Shown here: positions 7,542 through 14,962 of the stretch, piece by piece | Layout: each line of letters begins with the position of its first letter | Position numbering within the stretch: position 1 is the first letter of the stretch | Origin: Salinisphaeraceae bacterium UBA4764 | Lineage (GTDB): Bacteria; Pseudomonadota; Gammaproteobacteria; Nevskiales; Salinisphaeraceae | Direction: 5' to 3' | Length of the DNA: 24,284 nt | NCBI GenBank assembly: GCA_002403445.1 | Contig: DHHU01000064.1 | Location: forward strand, 457 to 24,740 | The notes under the pieces: generated by a model | What the model was told of the DNA's origin: nothing | Database searches by the model: none | The model's input: the letters and a program-made list of their open reading frames with translations, nothing else | Program-made: the position numbers and the translations under genes

Positions 7542-8327
7542 TTGTTAACCCGCACCGTATTGCATATCACGGATCCTCATCTACTCGCCCAACCCGGCCA
7601 AATACTTCACGGTTGGCGGGTCCACGATGCGTTCGAGACGGTGCTGTCTACTGCCCTGGCCGCCACACCGGAGGCCGATGCATTGGTGCTGGGCGGGGAT
7701 TTGGTTGACGACGCCAGCGTCGCCGGCTATCGCTGGTTGAATACCCGATTGACTCATATAGCAATTCCGGTTCTGGCCGTTGCCGGCAATCACGAAGCTC
7801 CGGATATTATGCAGCGTGAGCTCTCGTGTGCTGTGGTTCACGGACAAATTGAACTCAACGAGTGGCGACTGCTCGGCTTAAACAGCCATGTGGCCGGTTC
7901 AGCTGCTGGGCAACTGGGTAAAACCCAGCTCGCGGCGTTATCCCAAACACTTGCCGCCGACTCCCGTCCGACCGTGCTTTTCGTTCACCATCCCGGCTGG
8001 TCTATCGGAAGTCCCTGGCAAGACGCGATCGGACTCCACGACCGCGATGCACTGGCCGGAATCATAGCTAAGGCCCCCAACGTCCGCGCTCTAGCTTGCG
8101 GCCACGCTCACCAGGCTCAGTCCGTGACACTCGCCAACGAAGCGACCGGCACGCTGACGGCCTCGACTATGCGGCAATTCGCCCCCGGTGCCAATTCTTT
8201 TGCTGAAGCACCCGAGCACGCCCCCGGTTATCGCGTACTCAAACTAAACAATGACGCTACTGTGTCCAGCATTCATCATCGAGTTGAAGCAGCGCGCTGT
8301 GCTTATGTCGGTCCGGAAGCTTCTTAA
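7542..8327 (+). CDS. cpdA: CpdA-like metallophosphoesterase (cyclic nucleotide phosphodiesterase)
   Basis: This is probably a class III cAMP phosphodiesterase that hydrolyses 3',5'-cAMP using a two-metal centre. All five metallophosphoesterase motifs are present: DPH (residues 11-13), GGDLVDD (51-57), GNHE (82-85), VHHP (148-151) and GHAH (187-190). I choose a TTG start at 7542, which gives MLTRTVLHITDPHL and 261 residues, the usual length for CpdA. An AGG lies just upstream. An in-frame ATG exists at 7332, but using it would overlap the divergent methyltransferase by over 120 bp and add sequence unlike the family. The substrate could be another phosphodiester, since related enzymes vary. Confidence 0.85.
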   Translation: MLTRTVLHITDPHLLAQPGQILHGWRVHDAFETVLSTALAATPEADALVLGGDLVDDASVAGYRWLNTRLTHIAIPVLAVAGNHEAPDIMQRELSCAVVHGQIELNEWRLLGLNSHVAGSAAGQLGKTQLAALSQTLAADSRPTVLFVHHPGWSIGSPWQDAIGLHDRDALAGIIAKAPNVRALACGHAHQAQSVTLANEATGTLTASTMRQFAPGANSFAEAPEHAPGYRVLKLNNDATVSSIHHRVEAARCAYVGPEAS

Positions 8328-8705
8328 GAGTCGATCCCAATAGGTGACTGAACTAGCGTCACTATTTCGACAGCCGAATGAATAAAATCGCGTAATAATC
8401 TGACCCCATTCGAAAAACCGGTTTAATACACAGAACCTGTGGACAACTATGTGGAAAACTTTCGTATAAAACCGCTCTTGGGTTATCAATCAGCAGGTTG
8501 TGCACGCGGGGGAATTTGTAACCATTTCGAAATATTCATTTTTATTCAGGAACATAATGAGTATTTCAGCCTTCAGTCGATGCTTTGAAACCAAATCAAT
8601 GTCTTGATCTCCACGCCTGTGTACAGAACCTATTGTCAAGCCTTTTGATCAAGAGATTTTAGGCGCGTGTGCGCCATGGCACGGCGCCTGGTCAGTGTTA
8701 AATTA
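8328..8705. other. AT-rich intergenic region with possible DnaA sites
   Basis: No gene was found in this 378 bp gap between cpdA and thiD. It is visibly richer in A and T than its flanks. It holds a weak hairpin (GTGAC/GTCAC, 8344-8362) after cpdA, two DnaA-box-like 9-mers (8438-8458), the 10-bp palindrome ATTTCGAAAT (8524-8533) and an 8-bp inverted repeat TCTTGATC/GATCAAGA (8602-8609 and 8647-8654). A GGCGC-GTGT-GCGCC hairpin (8662-8675) lies near the thiD start. A TTGTCA element (8633-8638) could be a thiD -35, but its -10 is poor. No TPP riboswitch signature was recognised. Confidence 0.6.
8438..8458 (-). promoter_or_regulatory. Two tandem DnaA-box-like 9-mers
   Basis: On the minus strand, TTTTCCACA (8458-8450) fits the relaxed DnaA-box consensus TTWTNCACA exactly. 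TTGTCCACA (8446-8438) is the form common in GC-rich bacteria. The two are in the same orientation, 12 bp apart, in an AT-rich gap. Function is inferred only. Confidence 0.45.
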
Positions 8706-9494
8706 ATGCCGATGAATAACCCAACGATTTTGATCTGTGCCGGCCACGATCCCAGCGGCGGCGCCGGTATTCAGGCGGATATCGAAACCGTTGCCGGGCT
8801 CGGGGGACACGCGGCCACCGTTGTTTCCGTACTCACGGTTCAGGACACGTGCAATGTCGCAGAGGCGATGCCGGTCGACGACAGTTTTTTTGGCCGCGCC
8901 CTGGACACGATCTGCGCGGATATGGCGCCTGATGCCATCAAAACCGGCGTTCTTGCCACTAAGGCACAAATAGACCATGTTGCCCGAGTCAAGCGAGCGC
9001 ATCCGGAGACGCCGCTGGTTGTCGATCCGGTATTGGTCGCCGCGGGCGGCGGTCGGCTGGCCGATGATCGCGTCGCTCAAACATTGCGCCAGCGCCTGAT
9101 TCCTCTGGCCGATATCATCACACCGAATCGGGTGGAAGCCCAGCGGCTGACAGACTCTGGTGCCGATGCCGAGGCTTGCGCGACACAATTGGCCGAACTG
9201 GGGTGCCATGTCCTCGTGACCAACGGCGATGACGATGATGCGAGTCAAGAAACTATCTCGGTGCTGGCCACGCCGGTCGGTAATGTAGGGCACTACCGCT
9301 ACCAGAGACTGGCCGGTGGTCCGTATCACGGTTCAGGCTGTACGCTTGCGAGCGCAATCGCCACACAACTCGGCCGCGGCGACGATATGTCACGCGCTAT
9401 TGAGCGCGCCGAAGCCTACGTCCACGGCTGTCTGCAGCGCGCCACCCAACCTGGTCAGGGACAACTTGTTCCCCAGCGAGTCCGCGCATGGTAA
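8706..9494 (+). CDS. thiD: Hydroxymethylpyrimidine (phosphate) kinase ThiD
   Basis: ThiD phosphorylates HMP and HMP-phosphate to HMP-pyrophosphate for thiamine synthesis. The protein has the ribokinase-fold N-terminal motif AGHDPSGGAGIQAD (residues 12-25), the VQDT segment, the acidic VVDPVL motif, ITPNRVEA, and the anion hole GGPYHGSGCT with the catalytic Cys at 212. At 262 residues the length is normal. The start is not settled: ATG 8706, ATG 8712 (MNNPTILICAG, the best family fit), ATG 8676 and GTG 8667 are all in frame, and none has a strong ribosome site. The stop overlaps the ATG of the decayed thiE by seven bases, the remnant of a coupled thiD-thiE pair. Confidence 0.95.
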   Translation: MPMNNPTILICAGHDPSGGAGIQADIETVAGLGGHAATVVSVLTVQDTCNVAEAMPVDDSFFGRALDTICADMAPDAIKTGVLATKAQIDHVARVKRAHPETPLVVDPVLVAAGGGRLADDRVAQTLRQRLIPLADIITPNRVEAQRLTDSGADAEACATQLAELGCHVLVTNGDDDDASQETISVLATPVGNVGHYRYQRLAGGPYHGSGCTLASAIATQLGRGDDMSRAIERAEAYVHGCLQRATQPGQGQLVPQRVRAW

Positions 9495-9830
9495 GCATAA
9501 AACGCGGTTTCTGTAAGATATATGATCGTGTCACGCTGCTCGACGACACCCATGACATTGTAAAAGCCGTAATTAAAGCAGGTGTGGATTGGCTTCAGTA
9601 CCGTGATAACGGCCGTATGGTCCAACTTTGGGCCTGGCTAATCAACTTTGCGACTCAACGCACGCCGCGGGTGCGGGTTTCATTGTCGACGACTGCCAAC
9701 TGGGGCTGGATTTGAAGGCCGACGATGGCGTAAGCAGTGTCACGGACGATATTTCGGTCGCCCTCGCGGTCCTGTGAAGCCTAGGCGCTGGTGGCCGTTT
9801 TAGAACGATTCATCGCTCGCTAAGCAGTTG
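9488..9830 (+). pseudogene. thiE: Decayed thiamine-phosphate synthase thiE
   Basis: ThiE joins HMP-PP and thiazole phosphate to form thiamine phosphate; this copy looks inactive. The first frame (from ATG 9488) reads LLDDTHDIVKAVIKAGVDW and then LQYRDNGR, where intact ThiE has QYRDK. The frame is then lost near 9617. In the frame set by position 9661, upstream and downstream codons read LANQLCDSTHAAGAGFIVD, DCQLGLDLKAD and later DDISVA. These match ThiE but cannot join the start without a frameshift. The motif normally like ADGVHLGQDD is scrambled to ADDGVSSVTDD, a TGA follows at 9777-9779, and only a short LGAG remnant is seen after it. Roughly the second half, including the phosphate-binding glycine motif, is missing before hemL at 9936. 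The position between thiD and hemL matches the intact thiD-thiE-hemL order of pseudomonads. The 3' limit is approximate. Confidence 0.85.
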
Positions 9831-9935
9831 GCATGTCCGGCCACTAACGTCTGCTCACCGCGTTCGGTCTCCCCTTACCGGCCGCCGCTGGCTTAGAATC
9901 CGTCCAATTACCGTCACATTTTTCGGAGCCACCCG

Positions 9936-11252
9936 ATGACTCAAAACACCCACCCTCCCGGTCCACAATCACACGCCCTGTTCGAGCGAGCTCAACGTGT
10001 CATGCCCGGTGGCGTCAATTCGCCGGCACGGACCTTCGACGCTGTGGGCGGCAGTCCGGTCTTTATGGAGTATGCCCAAGGTCCTTGGATCCATGACGTC
10101 GATGGCAAAGCTTATATCGACTATGTTGGCTCGTTCGGCCCCATGCTGCTCGGTCACGCCGACCCGACGACGGTGGCCGCGGTTCAGGGTCAGACCGCTC
10201 GGGGCCTGTCGTTTGGTGCCCCCACCGGGCTCGAAGTCGAGCTGGCCGAATTGATTTGTGACATGGTCGCCTCGATCGAGTCGGTGCGCATGGTCAACTC
10301 AGGCACCGAAGCCGCCACTACAGCAGTGCGGCTGGCGCGCGGCGCCACAGGCCGCAACAAGATACTGAAATTCGCCGGAAACTACCACGGCCACGTTGAT
10401 TCGCTGCTGGTCAGTGCCGGTTCCGGCGCCTTGACGCTCGGCATCCCGGGCTCACCGGGCGTCCCTGAAGCCGTCGTGGCCGACACGCTAGTTGCCACTT
10501 ATAACGATCTGGAATCGGTGGCTGCCGCCTTTGCCGAGCACGGCGACGACATCGCCGCCATCATGGTCGAGCCTGTGGCCGGCAACATGAATTGCGTGCC
10601 ACCCGTCGATGGCTTTCTGGCCGGGCTGCGCGACATCTGCGACCGCTACGCCGCGGTGTTGATATTTGACGAGGTGATGACCGGTTTTCGCGTGCACCCC
10701 GGTGGAGCCCAAGCTTATTACGGCATTACGCCAGACGTCACGGCACTCGGCAAGATCGTCGGTGGCGGCATGCCTGTGGGCGCGATCGGCGGGCGCGAAT
10801 CCATCATGCGATCCCTGGCACCCGCCGGGCCGGTCTACCAGGCCGGCACGCTATCCGGCCATCCACTCGGCATGGCGGCCGGGCTGGCGACATTGCGACA
10901 GATCCACGAGAACGACATCCACGGTGCTATCCAGCCCAATCTGACGCGATTGTTATCGGGCCTCGAGGCACGCGCGGCTGCGGCCGGCGTCGCGTTTACC
11001 ACACAACATGTTGGTGCCATGTTCGGGATGTTTTTTACCGACCATGAACGCATCACGCGGTTCGACGAAGTCGCGGCAAGCGATACCCAAGCGTTCGCCC
11101 GATTCTTTCACGCGTTGCTGGCCAACGGCGTCTATATTGCGCCGTCGGCGTTTGAGGCCGGGTTTATCTCGTGTACCCATGACGCCGATGTCATCGACCG
11201 TACGCTGACCGCCGCTGAGTCGGCCTTTGCCGCAGTCGCCGAAGGACGCTGA
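9936..11252 (+). CDS. hemL: Glutamate-1-semialdehyde 2,1-aminomutase HemL
   Basis: HemL is a PLP enzyme that converts glutamate-1-semialdehyde to 5-aminolevulinate, the committed precursor of haem in the C5 pathway. The 438-residue product is family length and begins with the typical RAQRVMPGGVNSPAR. It has NSGTEAA (residues 121-127), GNYHGH (148-153), the PLP-pairing Asp245 in IFDEVMTGFR, and the Schiff-base Lys273 in TALGKIVGGGMP. A GGAG ribosome site precedes the ATG. A TAGAAT element at 9894-9899 could be its own -10 box, though no good -35 is seen. It follows the thiE remnant and precedes ftsY. Confidence 0.98.
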   Translation: MTQNTHPPGPQSHALFERAQRVMPGGVNSPARTFDAVGGSPVFMEYAQGPWIHDVDGKAYIDYVGSFGPMLLGHADPTTVAAVQGQTARGLSFGAPTGLEVELAELICDMVASIESVRMVNSGTEAATTAVRLARGATGRNKILKFAGNYHGHVDSLLVSAGSGALTLGIPGSPGVPEAVVADTLVATYNDLESVAAAFAEHGDDIAAIMVEPVAGNMNCVPPVDGFLAGLRDICDRYAAVLIFDEVMTGFRVHPGGAQAYYGITPDVTALGKIVGGGMPVGAIGGRESIMRSLAPAGPVYQAGTLSGHPLGMAAGLATLRQIHENDIHGAIQPNLTRLLSGLEARAAAAGVAFTTQHVGAMFGMFFTDHERITRFDEVAASDTQAFARFFHALLANGVYIAPSAFEAGFISCTHDADVIDRTLTAAESAFAAVAEGR

Positions 11253-11291
11253 CGCACCCAACCGACTTTTTACCAGTAAAAGGCATTCATC

Positions 11292-12236
11292 TTGGCCAAG
11301 TCGAAATCAAACACGATCAAACAACCAGGGTTTTTAACCCGATTGCGCGCGAGCCTGAATCGCGGCAACTCATGGCTGACCTATGATCTGCGCAATTTAT
11401 TGCCCGGCGAGACAGTTGATCAGGACGCCCTTGATGAGCTGGAATCTCGGCTGCTCACTGCCGATCTCGGTGTAGACGCCACGACGCGCATCATGGAACG
11501 CGTTCAAAGCCTATTTGATGGCGGCCGCATTACCACCCGCGAGCAGCTGGCCAACGAACTCAAGGCACCGATGCTGGACGTACTGCGCCAAGTCGAACGA
11601 CCGCTGGATGTTACACGCGAGTCCGGTCCATTCGTTTTATTGGTCGCTGGCGTTAACGGCGTGGGCAAGACCACCACCATCGGCAAGCTGGCTCGCAAGT
11701 ACGTGGATGCCGGCTACAGCGTGATGCTGGCCGCAGGCGATACCTTCCGGGCTGGGGCCGTGGAGCAACTCACACAATGGGGCGAACGTAACGGTGTGCC
11801 GGTAGTCGCCCAGAGCAGCGGGGCCGATGCCGCGTCGGTGGCTTATGATGCATATGCACGTGCGGCTGCGCGGGGCGTCGATATTCTGATCGCCGACACG
11901 GCTGGCCGGCTGCATACCCAAGGCAACCTCATGGGCGAACTGGCCAAGGTCAAGCGGGTACTCGGCAAGCAAGATACCAGCGCACCGCACGAGACCATGC
12001 TGGTTGTGGACGCCACCACCGGCGGCAACGCCTTGTCACAGGCACGGTCGTTCCACGAATCGGTGGGGCTCACCGGGCTGACAGTGACCAAACTCGACGG
12101 CACCGCCGCCGGCGGCGTGGTGTTTGCCATCGCCGAAACCATGGGCTTGCCAATCCGGTTTATCGGGGTAGGAGAAGCCACCGAAGATCTGGACGTATTC
12201 GACGCCGAACGTTTCGTTGATGCCTTGTTTAAATGA
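11292..12236 (+). CDS. ftsY: Signal recognition particle receptor FtsY
   Basis: FtsY is the membrane-associated SRP receptor GTPase that docks Ffh-ribosome complexes at the SecYEG translocon. The 314-residue protein has the N domain (about 15-100) and a complete G domain: P-loop GVNGVGKTT (120-128), GDTFRAGAVEQL (149-160), DTAGRL (202-207), TKLDG (266-270) and a C-terminal helix. It lacks the long acidic A domain of E. coli FtsY (about 497 residues). Instead it opens with a short basic segment (KSKSNTIKQPGFLTRLRASLNRG) that could itself bind lipid. The start is TTG at 11292, preceded by AAAGG at a suitable distance. It begins the ftsY-ftsE-ftsX-rpoH cluster and overlaps the ftsE reading frame at its stop. 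Confidence 0.97.
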   Translation: MAKSKSNTIKQPGFLTRLRASLNRGNSWLTYDLRNLLPGETVDQDALDELESRLLTADLGVDATTRIMERVQSLFDGGRITTREQLANELKAPMLDVLRQVERPLDVTRESGPFVLLVAGVNGVGKTTTIGKLARKYVDAGYSVMLAAGDTFRAGAVEQLTQWGERNGVPVVAQSSGADAASVAYDAYARAAARGVDILIADTAGRLHTQGNLMGELAKVKRVLGKQDTSAPHETMLVVDATTGGNALSQARSFHESVGLTGLTVTKLDGTAAGGVVFAIAETMGLPIRFIGVGEATEDLDVFDAERFVDALFK

Positions 12237-12259
12237 CCCGGCAGACGCAGGACCGGACT

Positions 12260-12928
12260 ATGAACGATATCGTTGCGTTTGAGAAAGTCGTTAAACGTTA
12301 TCCGGGCGACCAGACGGCACTGAACAACGTCTCGCTGCGCCTGGCACGCGGCGAAATGGCGTTCGTCACCGGTCATTCCGGCGCGGGCAAATCCACACTC
12401 ATCAAGCTAATCGGCCTGCTCGAACGGCCTACGCGCGGGCGGATACTGATCAACGGACGCGACTTATCGCAGGTCAAACGACGCGACGTCGCCAGCTACC
12501 GCCAGCGACTGGGCATGATTTTCCAGAGCTACAACCTGCTCCACGACCGCAGTGTCTACGATAATGTCGCACTGCCGCTGGAAATTCGCGGCAGCGCGCG
12601 CTCCATCATCGATCGCAACGTACGCGGCGCGCTCTCGACAGTGGGCTTGTTGCAATACGGGCACCGGCTACCGGGTGTGCTATCCGGCGGCGAACAACAG
12701 CGCGTGGGCATTGCCCGCGCCGTGGTGGGCCGGCCGCATCTATTGCTTGCGGATGAGCCGACGGGCAACCTTGATCCTGAACTATCGGCCGATATCATGA
12801 CCCTGTTCCAGCAGCTGAACCGGATCGGCACCAGCGTTTTGATCGCGAGTCACGACATCGCACTGGTCGAACGACTCGGACTGCGACGTATTCGGCTGGA
12901 CCACGGTCAACTGGATCCACAGCACTAA
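12260..12928 (+). CDS. ftsE: Cell division ABC transporter ATPase FtsE
   Basis: FtsE is the cytoplasmic ATPase that pairs with FtsX at the divisome. ATP hydrolysis is thought to drive activation of septal amidases through EnvC-type partners rather than transport. The 222-residue protein shows Walker A GHSGAGKST (38-46), the Q-loop FQSYNLLHDR, the signature LSGGEQQ (141-147), Walker B LLLADE (161-166) and the H-loop His198. I prefer ATG 12260 because AGGA sits upstream at good spacing and MNDIVAFEKVVKRYPG matches family N-termini. An in-frame ATG at 12233 overlaps the ftsY stop (ATGA) and would add nine residues. It overlaps ftsX by one base in TAATG. Confidence 0.97.
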   Translation: MNDIVAFEKVVKRYPGDQTALNNVSLRLARGEMAFVTGHSGAGKSTLIKLIGLLERPTRGRILINGRDLSQVKRRDVASYRQRLGMIFQSYNLLHDRSVYDNVALPLEIRGSARSIIDRNVRGALSTVGLLQYGHRLPGVLSGGEQQRVGIARAVVGRPHLLLADEPTGNLDPELSADIMTLFQQLNRIGTSVLIASHDIALVERLGLRRIRLDHGQLDPQH

Positions 12929-13926
12929 TGCCACGGCGGCGCGCCAATCAGCCGCGACCGAACCGGCAGACGCCGCAACGCACGGTGCGACGGAACAATC
13001 CTAAGGCCACCGATCATGGCGCGGTCGGCCGACGCCTAGATGCCCACAGGCGCTGCCTGCATGACAGCCTACGCCACATTGCCAACCGTCGACTGGCCAG
13101 CGCGCTCACGATCGTGGTCATTGGCATCACGCTAGCCTTACCTGCGGGGCTTTTCATCACCGCGAAGAATCTGGCGCAGGTGACATCGAGCTGGCAACAA
13201 AGCGTGACCATCTCGTTGTATCTGAATGCCGATGCCGACGGGCCGAGCCTGGCACGTGACCTGAGCCAGCAGCCGGACATCGCCAATACTCATTTCATCT
13301 CCGCCAAAGAAGGCTTAGCTTATCTCAAACATCACAGTCAACTCGGGCCGGCACTGGATGCACTGGGTCAGAATCCGCTGCCCGCGGTTATTCGCATTCA
13401 TCCGCGATCGGGATTGGCCAGCCACAAAGTGCAGGCTCTGGCCAAACGCTTAGGCAATCACTCTGGCGTCAAGCGTGCGCGACTCGACGCCGGTTGGGTT
13501 CGTCGTCTCAACGCCATCGTCAACCTTGCAACGCGTGCCGCGTTTGTAGTTGGCATCCTACTCGGGCTTGCGGTGTTGTTCATCGTCGGCAATACCATCG
13601 GCTTGGAAATCGAAAACCGTCGCGAACAGATCGAAGTCATGAAATTGCTGGGCGCTACAGACGCCTTTATCCGCCGGCCTTTCATCTACAGCGGGGTCCT
13701 CTACGGTTTGTTCGGCAGTCTGGCTGGATTACTGCTGATCGGTGCCGCCGCACTGGCTCTGCGCACGCCGCTAGGGAACTTGGTGGCCGCCTATAACGGC
13801 GGACTGTCGATTGCCGGTTTGAGTTTATATGGCGCGTTGATCTTGATCGGCGTGGGCATGGCCCTAGGCTGGGTAGGCAGCGGTTTTGCAGCAACCCGTC
13901 ACCTAGCGTTAATCGAGCCCATGTAA
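12928..13926 (+). CDS. ftsX: Cell division membrane protein FtsX
   Basis: FtsX is the membrane partner of FtsE. Its large periplasmic loop recruits activators of peptidoglycan amidases. The 332 residues show four membrane segments near 58-78, 203-224, 253-278 and 298-320, with the periplasmic domain at about 80-200 between the first two. The ENRREQIEVMKLLGA motif after the second segment and the C-terminal ATRHLALIEPM are typical. A basic cytoplasmic tail of about 50 residues, rich in Arg, Asn and Gln, precedes the first membrane segment. The ATG overlaps the ftsE stop, so translation is likely coupled. It is followed by rpoH. Confidence 0.96.
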   Translation: MPRRRANQPRPNRQTPQRTVRRNNPKATDHGAVGRRLDAHRRCLHDSLRHIANRRLASALTIVVIGITLALPAGLFITAKNLAQVTSSWQQSVTISLYLNADADGPSLARDLSQQPDIANTHFISAKEGLAYLKHHSQLGPALDALGQNPLPAVIRIHPRSGLASHKVQALAKRLGNHSGVKRARLDAGWVRRLNAIVNLATRAAFVVGILLGLAVLFIVGNTIGLEIENRREQIEVMKLLGATDAFIRRPFIYSGVLYGLFGSLAGLLLIGAAALALRTPLGNLVAAYNGGLSIAGLSLYGALILIGVGMALGWVGSGFAATRHLALIEPM

Positions 13927-13943
13927 CCTAGAAAAGCAGGAAC

Positions 13944-13973
13944 ATGACCCAATCATTGCAGTCATACTATATA
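13944..13973 (+). promoter_or_regulatory. Candidate sigma70 promoter of rpoH
   Basis: ATGACC (13944-13949) and TATATA (13968-13973) are separated by 18 bp in the ftsX-rpoH gap. Transcription would start near 13980 and give a leader of about 60 bases. This is a visual match only, and other A/T-rich -10-like words lie nearby. Confidence 0.35.
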
Positions 13974-14021
13974 AATGGTGGCCATTTCAAGCCGCCATAT
14001 TGATACAATAGTCTTAAATAT

Positions 14022-14040
14022 AAGCCCGGAGGCTTTGTCC
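14022..14040 (+). promoter_or_regulatory. rpoH Shine-Dalgarno within a small hairpin
   Basis: The strong ribosome site GGAGG (14028-14032) fixes the rpoH start at 14041. It is embedded in a 5-bp hairpin, AAGCC-CGGA-GGCTT (14022-14035). The GGCTT arm can instead pair with AAGCC at 14048-14052 inside the coding region. Such occlusion could work as an RNA thermometer, as 5' mRNA structure does in E. coli rpoH, though the E. coli structure differs. Confidence 0.5.
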
Positions 14041-14916
14041 ATGGCGCAAGCCCTTAGCACACTCTCGAACCAATCCATGAATCTACCGACGCTGTCGTCG
14101 GCGAGTGTTGACTCCTATCTGCAAACGGTGTCCAGCATCCCGGTTCTGGATGCCGAAGAAGAACAGGAACTCGCCAAAAAACTGCGCGATGAAAACGACA
14201 TTGCGGCTGCCCAGAAACTGATTCTGTCGAATCTTCGTTTCGTGGTCCATGTCGCGCGTGGGTATTCCGGCTATGGTCTGGCTCTGTCAGACCTGATTCA
14301 GGAGGGCAACATCGGCCTCATGAAAGCGGTCCGGCGCTTTGATCCGGATGTCGGTGTGCGGCTCATTTCGTTCGCCGTACACTGGATTCGCGCCGAGATT
14401 CACGAATACATACTGCGCAACTGGCGGATTGTTAAGATCGCCACTACGAAGGCTCAGCGCAAGCTGTTTTTCAACCTGCGCAGCTCGAAAAAGCGGCTCG
14501 GCTGGATGAATCACGACGAAGTCCAGAACGTCGCTGCTGATCTCGGGGTAAAACCCGAAACGGTCTTGCAGATGGAGCGTCGGCTTTCGAACACTGATGC
14601 TGCCTTCAACGCACTGCCGGACAGCGATGACGAATCCAGTTACGCGCCGGAAGACTATCTTCCAGCAGACAGCAATTACGATCCAGCCGCTGACGTGGAA
14701 GGTAGTGATTGGCAGGCCTATCAGCATACTAATCTATCAAATGCCATGCGGCTGCTCGACGACCGAAGCCGGGACATTTTGGAGTCACGGTGGCTGGCGG
14801 AAAACAAAAAGACCGGTTTACAGGAGCTGGGCAATAAATATCAGGTTTCGGCTGAGCGGATCCGACAACTCGAATCGGCCGCTATCAAAAAACTGCGCGA
14901 GGCCATGGCCGCCTGA
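14041..14916 (+). CDS. rpoH: RNA polymerase heat-shock sigma factor RpoH
   Basis: RpoH (sigma32) directs RNA polymerase to heat-shock promoters. The 291-residue protein has region 2 motifs (NLRFVVHVARGYSGYGL and then LSDLIQEGNIGLMKAVRRFDP), the FAVHWIRAEIHEYIL segment, and the diagnostic RpoH box QRKLFFNLR at 139-147, followed by SSKKRLGW. Region 4 (LQELGNKYQVSAERIRQLE) forms the C-terminal helix-turn-helix. The start at 14041 is chosen for its GGAGG ribosome site and family-like MAQALSTLS. An in-frame ATG at 13975 would add 22 residues from the leader. It closes the ftsYEX-rpoH cluster, as in many gammaproteobacteria. Regulation by leader RNA structure is plausible. Confidence 0.98.
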   Translation: MAQALSTLSNQSMNLPTLSSASVDSYLQTVSSIPVLDAEEEQELAKKLRDENDIAAAQKLILSNLRFVVHVARGYSGYGLALSDLIQEGNIGLMKAVRRFDPDVGVRLISFAVHWIRAEIHEYILRNWRIVKIATTKAQRKLFFNLRSSKKRLGWMNHDEVQNVAADLGVKPETVLQMERRLSNTDAAFNALPDSDDESSYAPEDYLPADSNYDPAADVEGSDWQAYQHTNLSNAMRLLDDRSRDILESRWLAENKKTGLQELGNKYQVSAERIRQLESAAIKKLREAMAA

Positions 14917-14962
14917 CAGCACACTGATTGCGGCTAGGCTAGGCTTGGACTGACCGGCCAAT

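Noticed and set aside
8328..8705. Replication origin
   Set aside because: There are only two good DnaA-box-like sites, no clear unwinding repeats, and no dnaA, dnaN, rpmH or gidA nearby.
8640..8712. Possible TPP riboswitch before thiD
   Set aside because: A small GC hairpin is present, but the conserved CUGAGA and downstream TPP-binding core motifs were not found.
13975..14040. Upstream ATG that would lengthen RpoH by 22 residues
   Set aside because: The ATG at 14041 has a strong GGAGG ribosome site and family-like N-terminus, and the upstream stretch overlaps the likely promoter and leader.
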